Source: Yoonia sp. (GTDB lineage: Bacteria > Pseudomonadota > Alphaproteobacteria > Rhodobacterales > Rhodobacteraceae). From it: a DNA stretch of 64,000 nt. Positions within the stretch are counted from its first letter, which is position 1; each line of letters begins with the position of its first letter. The stretch is from positions 532,896 to 596,895 of the forward strand of contig NZ_JAGYJK010000018.1 of assembly GCF_018402175.1 (NCBI RefSeq), given 5' to 3'. Positions 18,973-28,544 of this stretch are shown here, piece by piece. The notes below the pieces were generated by a model. The model ran no database searches. It saw nothing but the letters and a program-made list of their open reading frames with translations, and was not told where the DNA came from. A program made the position numbers and the translations under genes.

Positions 18973-19407
18973 TCAGGCGGCCTTGATCGCCACGACTTCG
19001 ACCGCGAAGGTCAGATCCTTGCCCGCCAGCGGGTGGTTGGCATCCAGTATCACTTCGGTCTCGGTCACTTCGGCGACAGTCACCGGCACCACCTGCCCCT
19101 GCGGGGTCTGCATCTGCAACTGTGTGCCGGGGTCAAGCGGGATATCGGCGGGGATGTTGTCGCGCGGGACGGCCTGCTGCGCCTCGGGGTTATGCGCGCC
19201 ATAAGCCTCTTCGCAAGGGACTTGGACGGTCTTTTTCTCGCCCACAGTCATGCCGGGGATCGCGGCATCAAGGCCGGAGATGATCTGGCCGGAGCCGATC
19301 ACGAATTCCAGCGGATCGCGCCCCGCAGAGCTGTCGAATGTCACCCCGTCCTGCAGGGTGCCAGTGTAGTGGATCTGGACGGTATCGCCCGCTTTGGCCT
19401 GTGTCAT
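18973..19407 (-). CDS. FKBP-type peptidyl-prolyl isomerase, SlyD/FkpB-like
   Basis: 144 residues. VQIHYTGTLQDGVTFDSS and PLEFVIGSGQIISGLDAAI at the N-terminus are the FKBP core; an inserted chaperone flap (AYGAHNPEAQQAVPRDN onward) follows, then a return to FKBP with ITFA-like TFAVEVVAI. No signal peptide, so cytoplasmic. The histidine-rich tail of SlyD is absent. Monocistronic. Confidence 0.92.
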   Translation of the reverse strand: MTQAKAGDTVQIHYTGTLQDGVTFDSSAGRDPLEFVIGSGQIISGLDAAIPGMTVGEKKTVQVPCEEAYGAHNPEAQQAVPRDNIPADIPLDPGTQLQMQTPQGQVVPVTVAEVTETEVILDANHPLAGKDLTFAVEVVAIKAA

Positions 19408-19537
19408 CGCGTCTTTCCTTTCGTTTTCTCAATAAATCGCACAACCTACGTAGGAAGGCGGGTCCCTGATTGCAAACCGCTTTGCCTCTTTCCGCCGCCG
19501 CGCCGCCGTGCTTAGGTCGCGCCAAGGGGGGGCCATC

Positions 19538-20215
19538 ATGCCGATCACGACCTGTGTTTTCGATGCCTATGGCACGTTGTTTGACGTCAATGCCGCAGCG
19601 GCCAAGGCTGCGGATGATCCAGCCTATCCGGCATTGGCGGCGATCTGGCCCGCCCTTGCGCGCGACTGGCGGCGCAAGCAGCTGGAATATAGCTGGCTGC
19701 GCGCTGTGGCGGACCGGCATTGCGATTTCTGGCAGGTCACGCAGGACGGGCTGGACTGGGCGCTCGCGGCGCAGGGGCTGGACGATCCCGCCTTGCGCGC
19801 CCGCCTGTTGGCGCTTTACCGCCAGCTGCCAACCTATCCAGAAGTCGCTGCCATGCTGGCCGCGCTCAAGGCACGCGGGCTGACCACCGCGATCCTGTCG
19901 AACGGATCGCCCGATATGCTGGACGCCGCTATTGCATCGGCGGGGATCGCGCCGCAGCTTGATGCCATCCTGAGCGTCGAGGCCGTGGGCGTCTTCAAAC
20001 CACATGCCCGCGTTTACGATCTGGTGGGCGCGCAGTTCGGCTGTGCCAAGGATCAGGTGTTGTTCGTCTCCTCCAACGGCTGGGATGCGGCGGGGGCTGC
20101 GGGTTACGGGTTTCGCACAATCTGGGTCAACCGCGCCGGTGATCCGCCGGACAGGCTCTATGCCCAGCCGCACCATACCCTGCGCGATCTTGTCACCATT
20201 CCGGAGCTTGTCTGA
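19538..20215 (+). CDS. Haloacid dehalogenase, type II
   Basis: 225 residues from MPITTCVFDAYGTL. HAD motifs in order: nucleophile Asp in FDAYGTLFDV (about residue 8), Ser/Asn in LSNGSPDML, Lys in GVFKPHARVYDL and the acidic motif region VSSNGWDAAGA. This pattern is typical of L-2-haloacid dehalogenases, though many such proteins act on other substrates. The stop shares a base with the start of the next hydrolase gene (TGATG). It opens a six-gene plus-strand run to 24734. Confidence 0.88.
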   Translation: MPITTCVFDAYGTLFDVNAAAAKAADDPAYPALAAIWPALARDWRRKQLEYSWLRAVADRHCDFWQVTQDGLDWALAAQGLDDPALRARLLALYRQLPTYPEVAAMLAALKARGLTTAILSNGSPDMLDAAIASAGIAPQLDAILSVEAVGVFKPHARVYDLVGAQFGCAKDQVLFVSSNGWDAAGAAGYGFRTIWVNRAGDPPDRLYAQPHHTLRDLVTIPELV

Positions 20216-21032
20216 TGCCCCGTTTCACCACGCCTGACGGCACAGCGCTGCATTACACCGACGCAGGCACCGGCTTGGCCGTCATCGCGCTGGCGGGGCT
20301 GACGCGCAATGGCGCGGATTTCGACCATGTCGCCCCACATCTGCCCGTCCGCCTGATCCGGCCCGATTATCGCGGGCGCGGGCAGTCGGACTGGGCCGAT
20401 CCCGCGACCTACACCATTGCGCATGAAGCCGCTGATGTGCTGGCCCTGATGGATCATCTGGGGCTGGACCATGCCGCGATCCTCGGCACATCGCGCGGGG
20501 GGCTGATCGCGATGCTGCTGGCCGCGACCGCCAAGGACCGGCTGATCGGCGTCGCGCTCAACGATATCGGGCCAGAGATCGCGCCCGCTGGTCTGGCCGT
20601 GATCAAAGAGTATATCGGCCGCAACCCGCCGCAGAAAACCTATGCCGCGGCGGCAGAGGCGCGCGCCAAGCTGTGGACCCATTTCACAGATGTCCCGATG
20701 GACCGCTGGCTGGCCGAGGTGCAGGCGCATTACACGCAAACCCCCGACGGGCTGGTGGTCCGCTATGACCCGCGCCTGCGCGATACGGTGCTGGCGGCGG
20801 GCGCGCAGCCGGTGCCGGACCTCTGGCCCTTGTTCGACGCGTTGCAGGGCCTACCGCTGGCCTTGATCCGGGGGCGAATTCGGACCTTCTGACCGTGCAG
20901 ACGGCGGATGAAATGGCCCGCCGCCGCCCCGACATGATCCGCACCGATGTGCCGGGGCGCGGGCATATCCCGTTTCTGGATGAACCACAGGCGCTGGATG
21001 CGCTGCATGCATGGCTGGAGAGAATGCAATGA
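20215..21032 (+). CDS. Alpha/beta hydrolase, frameshifted
   Basis: The N-terminal 220 residues contain the hydrolase oxyanion loop region, RPDYRGRGQSDWADP and nucleophile elbow GTSRGG (about residue 92-97). The literal frame stops at 20892. Adding one G in the run 20870-20874 restores the C-terminus SDLLTVQTADEMARRRPDM and GRGHIPFLDEP, which carries the catalytic His, ending at 21032. The restored stop overlaps the next ATG by 4 bases, as expected of an intact operon gene. Substrate unknown. Confidence 0.85.
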
Positions 21033-21991
21033 ATATCGAGATGATCCGCGCTGCGGCCCAAAGGCTCGCAGGCCATGCGCGGCGCACGCCAATCCTGACC
21101 TCGCCGTTTCTGGATGCCATCGCGGGGCGGCGGGTGTTTGTGAAGGCCGAATGCCTGCAACATACCGGATCGTTCAAGTTCCGGGGGGGCTGGTCCGCCG
21201 TGTCGGCCTTGCCGCCCGCCGCGCTGCAAAAGGGGGTGATCGCCTTTTCCAGCGGCAACCATGCCCAAGGCGTGGCCTTGGCCGCGCGCAGCCATGGCGC
21301 ACCCGCCGTTATCATCATGCCCGCCGATGCCCCTGCGGTGAAGATCGCCAATACCCGCGCCTTGGGGGCCGAGGTCGTGCTTTACGACCGCGCGACCGAG
21401 GATCGTGACGAAATCGGCGACAGGCTGGCCGCCGCACGCGGGTTGACGCTGATAAAACCATTCGACGAACCGCTTGTCATCGCGGGCCAAGGCACCTGCG
21501 GGCTGGAAATCGCGGCCGAGATGACGGCGCTTGGCGTGACCCGCGCCGATGTGATGGTCTGTTGCGGCGGTGGCGGGCTGACATCGGGGATCGCCCTTGC
21601 GCTGGCGGCCGATGCGCCCGGCCTGCGCGCGCGCCCCATCGAACCCGAAGGGTTTGATGATGCGACACGGTCATTGGCCAGTGGCCGGATCGAACGCAAC
21701 GCGCGCCTGTCAGGCTCGCTTTGCGATGCGATCATCACACCGCAGCCGGGCAACCTGACCTTTCCGATCATGCAGGACCATTGCGGGCCGGGGGTCGTCG
21801 TGACCGAGGATCAGGCCTTGCAAGCGATGGCGCTGGCCTTTGACCGGCTGAAAATCGTGTTGGAACCGGGCGGCGCGGTGGCGCTGGCGGCGGCACTGTT
21901 TCATCCGGATGCCAGCGAGGGCGATGCGGTGATCGCGGTCGCCACCGGCGGCAACGTCGATCCTGCGACTTTTGCCAAGGCGCTGGCCTGA
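21029..21991 (+). CDS. Threonine/serine dehydratase-like PLP enzyme
   Basis: 320 residues, fold-type II PLP enzyme. PLP lysine in GSFKFRGGW (about residue 50), SSGNHAQGVALAA, and the phosphate-binding CCGGGGLTSGIALAL loop are all present. No C-terminal ACT domain, so a catabolic-type dehydratase or a related ammonia-lyase (serine/threonine, possibly hydroxyectoine-type). I use MNIEMIRAA at 21029, which overlaps the restored end of the preceding hydrolase. Confidence 0.88.
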   Translation: MNIEMIRAAAQRLAGHARRTPILTSPFLDAIAGRRVFVKAECLQHTGSFKFRGGWSAVSALPPAALQKGVIAFSSGNHAQGVALAARSHGAPAVIIMPADAPAVKIANTRALGAEVVLYDRATEDRDEIGDRLAAARGLTLIKPFDEPLVIAGQGTCGLEIAAEMTALGVTRADVMVCCGGGGLTSGIALALAADAPGLRARPIEPEGFDDATRSLASGRIERNARLSGSLCDAIITPQPGNLTFPIMQDHCGPGVVVTEDQALQAMALAFDRLKIVLEPGGAVALAAALFHPDASEGDAVIAVATGGNVDPATFAKALA

Positions 21992-22777
21992 TGCAGGTTG
22001 TCCGCGACGGCGTCGCGCTGGATTATGATGTCAGCGGGCCGGACACTGGCGCGCCTGTGGTCTTTGCCAATGCGCTGGGGACAACGCGGGCAATCTGGGA
22101 TCAAGTCATCGCTCACCTGCCCGCCGGTCTGCGGATCATCCGCTATGACATGCGCGGGCATGGAGCCTCGGATGCGCCGGATGGCCCCTATAGCATGGGC
22201 CAGCTGGTCAGCGATGCCGAGGCGGTTTGCGATGCCGCAGGTGTGCGCGATGCACTGTTCATCGGCCTGTCGGTCGGCGGGATGGTCGCCCAAGGGCTGG
22301 CGGTGAAACGCCCCGATCTGATCCGCGCGCTGGTCTTGTCCAACACCGCCGCCAAGATCGGCAACCCGAAACTCTGGCAGGACCGCATCGACATTGTCCG
22401 CGCCAAGGGGCTGACGGCCCTGTCGGACGCCGTTCTGCAACGCTGGTTCGCGCGGGGGTTCTATGGCACCCCCGCGATGCAGCCATGGCGCGCGATGCTG
22501 GAAAGCACGCCTGTTGCGGGCTATACCGGCACCTGTGCAGCCATCGCCGGCACCGATTTCTACACCCCGACCGCTGGCCTGCGCATCCCGACGCTGGGCA
22601 TCGCGGGGATCGACGACGGATCGACGCCGCCTGATCTGGTGCGCGAAACACGTTGATCTGATCCCCGGATCGCAATTCGTGCTGATGCGCCGCGTGGGCC
22701 ATCTGGCTTGTGTCGAAGACCCCGCGACCTATGCCACGCATCTGGCGGATTTCGTGAAAGCAACCGGCCATGTCTGA
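21991..22777 (+). CDS. Alpha/beta hydrolase, 3-oxoadipate enol-lactonase-like, frameshifted
   Basis: Reads VVFANALGTTRAIWDQVI, RYDMRGHGASDAPDGPYS and nucleophile elbow GLSVGGMVAQGLA, the PcaD-like arrangement. The literal frame stops at 22656 after DLVRETR. One base removed at about 22650-22652 gives DLIPGSQFVLMRRVGHLA, with the catalytic His, and a stop at 22777 just beyond the start of the next gene. No other beta-ketoadipate genes are nearby, so the true substrate is unknown. Confidence 0.84.
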
Positions 22778-23474
22778 TTTCCTGCTGATCCACGGGTCGT
22801 GCCACGGGGCATGGTGCTGGGACGACCTGATCCCGCATCTGACCACCATGGGCCACACGGCCCGCGCCATCGACCTGCCGTCGCATGGGCAGGACAGGAC
22901 ACCTGCAGGCGAGGTGACGCTCGCCCTTTACGCCCGCGCGATTGTTGCGGCCATTGAGACGCCGGTCATTCTGGTGGGCCATTCCATGGCGGGCTATCCG
23001 ATCACCGCTGCGGCGGGTCTGGCCCCCGACAAGATCAGCGCGCTGGTCTATGTCTGCGCCTATGTGCCGATGGCGGGCAAGTCGCTGGCGGATATGCGCC
23101 GGATGGCGCCGTCGCAGCCTTTGCTGGATGCGATCATCGTGGATGAGGCGCGTGTGACCTTCTGCGTCGATCCGGCGAAGGCCGCCGAGAAATTCTATCA
23201 CGATGTCCCGCCTGCCCGCGCCGCCTGGGCGATTGGCCAGCTAGGGCCACAGCCGATCCTGCCGCAGGAAACGCCGCTGGTCCCCATGCACAGCCTACCC
23301 CGCCATTATCTGCGCTGCACCGATGACCGGACCATTCCGCCGAAATTTCAGACCACCATGACCGCCGACTGGCCCGCAGGCACGGTCAGCGACCTGCCGA
23401 CATCGCATTCGCCTTTCCTGTCCGATCCCGCGCTTTTGGCGCAGCATCTGGACCGGATCGCAAGGGCGATCTGA
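22770..23474 (+). CDS. Alpha/beta hydrolase (methylesterase-like)
   Basis: 234 residues. FLLIHGSCHGAWCWDDLIPHL at the N-terminus and nucleophile elbow GHSMAGYPITAAA match the plant-methylesterase/EstC-like hydrolase group; HSPFLSDPALLAQHL near the end carries the His. The start overlaps the restored preceding stop by 8 bases, and an MFS gene begins immediately after the stop. It is the third hydrolase in the run. Confidence 0.86.
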   Translation: MSDFLLIHGSCHGAWCWDDLIPHLTTMGHTARAIDLPSHGQDRTPAGEVTLALYARAIVAAIETPVILVGHSMAGYPITAAAGLAPDKISALVYVCAYVPMAGKSLADMRRMAPSQPLLDAIIVDEARVTFCVDPAKAAEKFYHDVPPARAAWAIGQLGPQPILPQETPLVPMHSLPRHYLRCTDDRTIPPKFQTTMTADWPAGTVSDLPTSHSPFLSDPALLAQHLDRIARAI

Positions 23475-24734
23475 ATGGTGCTTGCAAACCGGGCCGAACC
23501 GCCGGACGCTGGGCAGATGGACAAACGCCTGCCCGTCACATTCATCCTGATATCGGTCATGCTGGACGCGATGGGGATCGGGCTGATCCTGCCGGTGATG
23601 CCCGCCCTGCTCCAAGAGATCGAAGGCACAGGGCTGGGCCAAGCCGCCGTCTGGGGCGGGGTGCTGGCCACGGTCTTTGCCGCGATGCAGTTCCTGTTTG
23701 GCCCGACGCTGGGCAGCTTGTCGGACCGCTACGGGCGCAGGCCGGTGCTGATCATCTCGCTGGTGATCATGGCACTGATCTATGTGCTGATGGCGCTGGC
23801 GCAGATGATCTGGCTGTTGCTGGTCGGGCGGATCATCGGCGGGATCACGGCGGCGACGCAAGCGACATCCGCGGCCTATATGGCCGATATCTCGCGCCCC
23901 GAAGAAAAGGCCGCCAATTTCGGGCTGATCGGGGCGGCCTTCGGGATGGGGTTCATCTTTGGCCCGCTGATCGGCGGGGTGCTGGCCGAATATGGCACGC
24001 GCGCGCCGTTCTGGGCGGCGGCGGTGCTGGCGGCGGCAAATGCGGTCTTTGGCTATTATGTCCTGCCCGAAACCGTGACCGACCGGATCCGCCGCCCGTT
24101 TGACTGGCGCCGCGCGAACCCTTTGGGTGCCTTGCGCAATATCGGCGCATTGCCAGGGCTGAAGCGGCTCTTGCTGATCAGCTTTGTCTATACGATCGCG
24201 TTTTTCGTCTATCCGGGTGTCTGGGCCTATTTCGGGGCCGAAAGGTTCGGCTGGGGGCCGGGGATGATCGGGCTGTCGCTGGCGGTCTTTGGCGTGGGCA
24301 TCGCGGTTGTGCAAGGGCTGCTGATCCGGCCCATCATCGCGCGGATCGGCGAAAGGCGGGCCGTGATCCTCGGGCTGGGGGTCGATGTGGCGGCCTTCGT
24401 GGCACTTGGGTTCGTGACCAATGGCTGGATCGCGCTGGCGCTGACGCCGCTGACGGCCTTGGGGTCCATCGCAGGACCGGCCTTGCAAGGGATCATGTCG
24501 CGCACCGCCGCCGACAACCAGCAAGGCGAATTGCAGGGCACGATCAGCTCGATCAACGCGGTGGCAACGATCGTGGCCCCTTTGCTGGTGACACAGACGT
24601 TCTGGTTTTTCACCACGCCCGATGCCCCCGTCTATCTGCCCGGCGCGCCGTTTTTGCTGTCAGCCCTGCTGACCATCGGCTGCATCGCGGTTTTCATGCA
24701 GACACCAAGGCCAAAGCGCGCCCGCGGCACATAA
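23475..24734 (+). CDS. MFS transporter, TetA-like (DHA1 family)
   Basis: 419 residues with about 12 hydrophobic helices. Motif A GSLSDRYGRRPVL follows helix 2, and LDAMGIGLILPVMPALL in helix 1 is the TetA/DHA1 opening. The end is KR-rich. Starts directly after the preceding stop codon. Many chromosomal TetA-like proteins are general drug or metabolite exporters; resistance should not be inferred. Substrate may be related to the hydrolase/dehydratase operon upstream. Confidence 0.9.
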   Translation: MVLANRAEPPDAGQMDKRLPVTFILISVMLDAMGIGLILPVMPALLQEIEGTGLGQAAVWGGVLATVFAAMQFLFGPTLGSLSDRYGRRPVLIISLVIMALIYVLMALAQMIWLLLVGRIIGGITAATQATSAAYMADISRPEEKAANFGLIGAAFGMGFIFGPLIGGVLAEYGTRAPFWAAAVLAAANAVFGYYVLPETVTDRIRRPFDWRRANPLGALRNIGALPGLKRLLLISFVYTIAFFVYPGVWAYFGAERFGWGPGMIGLSLAVFGVGIAVVQGLLIRPIIARIGERRAVILGLGVDVAAFVALGFVTNGWIALALTPLTALGSIAGPALQGIMSRTAADNQQGELQGTISSINAVATIVAPLLVTQTFWFFTTPDAPVYLPGAPFLLSALLTIGCIAVFMQTPRPKRARGT

Positions 24735-24806
24735 GGTCGGGTTCGGGGTTGCAGTCAGGCGCGCGCCGCTTCAGGCTGGGGGGTGAACCCGTTGACAGGA
24801 CCCAAC

Positions 24807-25886
24807 ATGCCCCAGATCAAAGCTGCCGTTTGCCATGCCTTCGGCGCACCGCTGACCATCGAAACTGTCACCCTTGCCGCGCCAGCGCATGGCGAGGTCG
24901 AAGTCACATTGAAAGCCTGCGCCATCTGCCATTCCGACGTCACCTATATCGACGGCGGCTGGGGTGGCACCCTGCCTGCGGTTTACGGCCACGAAGCGGC
25001 AGGCCATGTTACAGCGCTTGGTGCGGGCGTGCGCGGGATTGCCTTGGGCGATCCGGTGGTGGTCACGCTGATCCGGTCCTGCGGCACCTGCCCCTCTTGT
25101 GCGAGCGGTCGGCCCGTCGCCTGCGAAAGCGACATGGCCAGCGGGCCATTGACGATGGCCGACGGTAGCCCGTTACATCAGGCGATGCACACCGGCGGTT
25201 TTGCCGAACGGGTCGTCGTGAACCAAAGCCAGGTCGTCAAATTGTCAGACACGATTTCGATGGAGGCGGCGTCCCTGCTGGCCTGCGGGGTCATCACCGG
25301 CATCGGCGCGGTGGTGAATGCCGCGCAATTGCGCGCGGGGCAGGATGTGGTCGTGATCGGGACGGGCGGCGTTGGTCTGAACGCCATCCAGGGCGCGCGG
25401 ATCGCGGGCGCACGCCGGATCGTCGCGGTGGATATGACGCCGGAAAAGCTCGCCATCGCGCAGGAATTCGGGGCGACCGATACGGTGCTGGCGACCAGCG
25501 ACAAGCCATGGCGCGCCGCAAAAAAGGCGATGGGGCGCGGGGCCGATGCGGTCTTCGTGACCGTGGGCGCGATCCCCGCCTATGATCAGGCACCGCAATA
25601 TCTGGCCAATGGCGGCAAGGTCATCATGGTCGGCATGCCCCATTCGGGGGCCATGTCCAGCTATGAGCCCGTGATGCTGGCCGCCACCGGCCAAGGCATG
25701 GTCGGGTCCAAGATGGGTGACGTGGTGATCGCGCGCGACATTCCGTGGATGGTCGACCTGTATGAACAGGGGCGGCTGAAACTGGACGAGCTGATCTCGG
25801 GGCGCTGGCGGCTTGACCAGATCAACGAAGCCATCACCGATACCAAGACGGGTTCAGCCAAACGCAATGTGATTATCTTCGACTAA
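24807..25886 (+). CDS. Zinc-dependent alcohol dehydrogenase, MDR family
   Basis: 359 residues from MPQIKAAVCHAFG. Catalytic zinc site: CAICHSD, GHEAAGHV and a later ligand; structural zinc cysteines in CGTCPSCASGRPVAC. NAD-binding GTGGVGLNAIQGA at about residue 185-197. The pattern is that of class III-like (AdhC) dehydrogenases. An upstream in-frame ATG at 24783 is possible. It is followed by a conserved repeat and a hairpin, so probably monocistronic. Confidence 0.9.
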   Translation: MPQIKAAVCHAFGAPLTIETVTLAAPAHGEVEVTLKACAICHSDVTYIDGGWGGTLPAVYGHEAAGHVTALGAGVRGIALGDPVVVTLIRSCGTCPSCASGRPVACESDMASGPLTMADGSPLHQAMHTGGFAERVVVNQSQVVKLSDTISMEAASLLACGVITGIGAVVNAAQLRAGQDVVVIGTGGVGLNAIQGARIAGARRIVAVDMTPEKLAIAQEFGATDTVLATSDKPWRAAKKAMGRGADAVFVTVGAIPAYDQAPQYLANGGKVIMVGMPHSGAMSSYEPVMLAATGQGMVGSKMGDVVIARDIPWMVDLYEQGRLKLDELISGRWRLDQINEAITDTKTGSAKRNVIIFD

Positions 25887-25892
25887 CCCTCC

Positions 25893-25925
25893 CATCTTCC
25901 GAGCCCAAATATCCCCGCCGGAGGC
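25893..25925. repeat. Conserved Rhodobacteraceae intergenic element, copy 2
   Basis: CATCTTCCGAGCCCAAATAT then CCCCGCCGGAGGC, 6 bases past the alcohol dehydrogenase stop. It matches copy 1 (2626-2658) at all but two or three positions. Confidence 0.7.
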
Positions 25926-25969
25926 ATCACGACCTCACCCCGACCACCACAGCGACACTGAAAAACCAC

Positions 25970-25990
25970 GCCCCGGGCCTGACCCGGGGC
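25970..25990. terminator. GC hairpin before the enolase-family gene
   Basis: GCCCCGGG and CCCGGGGC form an 8-bp stem around a 5-base loop, 27 bases before the next ATG. It lacks a T-run; a candidate terminator or leader structure. Confidence 0.4.
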
Positions 25991-26016
25991 CTCGCCCTCA
26001 CATCAGGGACAAAGCC

Positions 26017-27246
26017 ATGAAACTTGCCGATCTCGACATCATCATCACCGCCCCGCCTGCCCCCGGTTGGGGCGGACGCTACTGGATCATCCCCAAGGTC
26101 ACGACCGACACCGGCGTCGTGGGTTACGGCGAATGCTATGCCTCATCGGTTGGGCCAGAGGCGATGAAGGCCGTCATCACGGATGTTTTCGCGCGCCACA
26201 TGGCCGGCGAGAACCCCGAGAATATCGAACTGATGTTCCGCCGCGTCTATTCGTCCGGCTTTACCCAGCGCCCGGACCTGACGGTGATCGGCGCGTGGTC
26301 GGGGCTTGAAATGGCCTGCTGGGACATTCTGGGCAAGGACCGCGACCGGCCCGTGCATGCGCTGATCGGCGGGCGCACGAATGACCGCATCCGCGCTTAT
26401 ACCTATCTTTATCCGCGCCCCACACATGCGCTGCCCGACTTCTGGTCCAGCCCCGACATGGCCGCCGAAGTGGCGCTGGACATGGTGGATCAAGGCTATA
26501 CGGCGGTGAAATTCGACCCCGCCGGCCCCTATACGATCCGCGGCGGGCATATGCCGTCGATGCATGACCTGTCGCTGTCGGTGGAATTCTGCAAACAAAT
26601 CCGCGCGGCTGTGGCCGACCGTGCCGACCTGCTGTTCGGCACCCACGGCCAGTTCAGCACTGGCGGCGCGATCCGGTTGGGCCAGGCCATCGCGCCCTAT
26701 AGCCCGCTGTGGTACGAAGAACCGATCCCACCCGACAACGTCGCCGAAATGGCAAAGGTTGCAGGGGCCGTGCCGATCCCGATTGCCACGGGGGAAAGGC
26801 TGACCACCAAGGCCGAATTCGCGTCCGTGCTGCGCAGCGGGGCGGCGACGATCCTGCAACCGGCACTTGGCCGGTCGGGCGGTATCTGGGAGACCAAGAA
26901 AATCGCTGCCATGGCCGAAGTCTATAACGCGCAGATCGCGCCGCATCTTTACGCGGGCCCCGTCGAATGGGCGGCCAATATCCAGCTGGCCGCGTCCATC
27001 CCCAATATCCTGATGGCCGAAACCATCGAAACGCCGTTCCACATGGCGCTGATCAAGAACAGCCTGACGGTCGAGGGTGGCTATATCCCCGTCCCCACCG
27101 CCCCCGGTCTGGGCATTGATTTCGACGAAGACCTTGCCCGCGCCCATCCCTATACCGGCGACGGGCTGCATCTGCAGATGCAGGAAGATGCCATCGGCTA
27201 TCACGGGGTGAACAGCTTTGCGGGCGGTGCGCCGGTGAAGGCATGA
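26017..27246 (+). CDS. Mandelate racemase/muconate-lactonizing (enolase superfamily) enzyme
   Basis: 409 residues with the N-terminal capping domain and a TIM barrel. Likely catalytic/metal groups: KFDPAGPYT (about residue 167), GTHGQFSTG, WYEEPIPPDN (Glu), ATGERLTTK (Glu) and QIAPHLYAGP (His). This layout matches acid-sugar dehydratases and cycloisomerases of the galactonate/galactarolactone type. Substrate not deducible. The stop overlaps the next start (ATGA). Confidence 0.85.
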   Translation: MKLADLDIIITAPPAPGWGGRYWIIPKVTTDTGVVGYGECYASSVGPEAMKAVITDVFARHMAGENPENIELMFRRVYSSGFTQRPDLTVIGAWSGLEMACWDILGKDRDRPVHALIGGRTNDRIRAYTYLYPRPTHALPDFWSSPDMAAEVALDMVDQGYTAVKFDPAGPYTIRGGHMPSMHDLSLSVEFCKQIRAAVADRADLLFGTHGQFSTGGAIRLGQAIAPYSPLWYEEPIPPDNVAEMAKVAGAVPIPIATGERLTTKAEFASVLRSGAATILQPALGRSGGIWETKKIAAMAEVYNAQIAPHLYAGPVEWAANIQLAASIPNILMAETIETPFHMALIKNSLTVEGGYIPVPTAPGLGIDFDEDLARAHPYTGDGLHLQMQEDAIGYHGVNSFAGGAPVKA

Positions 27247-27770
27247 TCGTGCAACGCTGTTTCCCAACCCGACCGATCAGCGTGGCGCTGGCCTGCCTTG
27301 CGCTGCTTGCGGCCTGCGGCGGGCCATCGGGGTCGTCGTTCAGGGCGCCCTCTGCCGATATCGACTGCATGGCGCGCGCGATGTATTTTGAATCGATCCG
27401 GTCCAGCCGTGACGGGATGATCGCGGTGGGCAGCGTGGTGATGAACAGGGTCGAATCCGACGCGTTCCCCGATACGGTCTGCGGCGTGGTCCGCCAGAAA
27501 AATCAATTCGCCCCCGGCGTGATGTCCAAGCGGATGGACAGCCGCTCAGCACCGATGGCGCGCGCGGCTGCACAGGCGGTTCTTGCGGGCGAAAGACACC
27601 CTGACATTGCGCAGGCCATGTTCTTTCATGCCGCGACCTATCGGGCGTCGTTCAACAATATCCATTACGTGCTGACGACGGGGGGAAATGCGTTTTACGA
27701 ACGGCGCAGGCCACAGAATGTGACAAGCCCCCGGCCGCTGCCCCCGCGTGAAGGCATCACCGGACGTTAG
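27243..27770 (+). CDS. SleB-like cell-wall hydrolase, probable lipoprotein
   Basis: 175 residues. The N-terminus is a signal sequence ending in a lipobox-like LLAACGG, predicting an outer-membrane-anchored or periplasmic lipoprotein. The Hydrolase_2 domain (IDCMARAMYFESIRSSRDGMI to AMFFHAATYR) carries the family's conserved Glu in YFES. It presumably cleaves peptidoglycan. The coupling to a sugar-acid enzyme is probably accidental. Confidence 0.88.
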   Translation: MIVQRCFPTRPISVALACLALLAACGGPSGSSFRAPSADIDCMARAMYFESIRSSRDGMIAVGSVVMNRVESDAFPDTVCGVVRQKNQFAPGVMSKRMDSRSAPMARAAAQAVLAGERHPDIAQAMFFHAATYRASFNNIHYVLTTGGNAFYERRRPQNVTSPRPLPPREGITGR

Positions 27771-27794
27771 GCTTTGTGTCGCCCGCAGCCCCGC

Positions 27795-28544
27795 CTAGAA
27801 CTGCCCCCAGAATTGCGGCAGCTTCGACAGGTTCTTGGCGACCAGCGTGCCGATCCCACCCACGTTATGGGCTCTGATCGCGCGGTAATCCTCGCGGCTT
27901 TTGCGGATCATCTGGGCAAAACTGCGGTTGCTGGCCCCGCCCATCTGCATCCGCACCATGACATGCGGGATATAGGCCAGCTTCACCTGTCCTGTCGTCA
28001 AAAACCGCAGCATCGCGTCGTAATCGCCCGAAATGCGATAGCTGGTGTCGTAAAGCCCCGCACGGTCAAACACCGCGCGCCGCAGGTAAAGCGTCGGATG
28101 CGGCGGCATCCAGCCACGGGCGAGCGCGCCGGGCACGAACGCCCCCGCTTGCCAGCGCCGGATCACACGGGACGGATCGGCGCGCGCGACATAGTGCAGA
28201 TCGCCGTAAACCCCGTCGATGGCGGGGTCCGCCAGCACCGCGGCTACACGCGCCAGAACATTGGCATCCGCCAGCACATCATCGGCATGCAACACCCCGA
28301 TCACATCGCCCGTCGCGCGCCGGATGCCGGCATTGATCGCCTCGTAGATCCCGCCATCAGGGGCCGAAACCAGCGCCATGCCATCCAGCCCCTGCGCGCG
28401 CAGCACATCCAGCGTGCCATCGGTTGACCCGCCATCCTGTACCACATGGTCCAGATCGCCATGCCTCTGCGCCCGCAGGCTATCGAGCATCCGTGGCAAA
28501 GTTGCGGCCCCGTTGCACACGGCGGTGACGACGGATATTTTCAT
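27795..28544 (-). CDS. Glycosyltransferase family 2 (WcaA-like)
   Basis: 249 residues. ISVVTAVCNGAATLPRML and VVQDGGSTDGT begin the GT-A fold; VLHADDVLADANVLA carries the metal-binding HADD (DxD equivalent). Cytoplasmic transferase building a surface glycan. Its start overlaps the next upstream gene's stop by 4 bases; it is the last gene of the seven-gene minus-strand polysaccharide operon. Confidence 0.92.
   Translation of the reverse strand: MKISVVTAVCNGAATLPRMLDSLRAQRHGDLDHVVQDGGSTDGTLDVLRAQGLDGMALVSAPDGGIYEAINAGIRRATGDVIGVLHADDVLADANVLARVAAVLADPAIDGVYGDLHYVARADPSRVIRRWQAGAFVPGALARGWMPPHPTLYLRRAVFDRAGLYDTSYRISGDYDAMLRFLTTGQVKLAYIPHVMVRMQMGGASNRSFAQMIRKSREDYRAIRAHNVGGIGTLVAKNLSKLPQFWGQF

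Noticed and set aside
23475..24734. Tetracycline resistance gene
   Set aside because: Only general DHA1/TetA-like features; it is embedded in a metabolic operon with no TetR-type partner, so resistance is unsupported.
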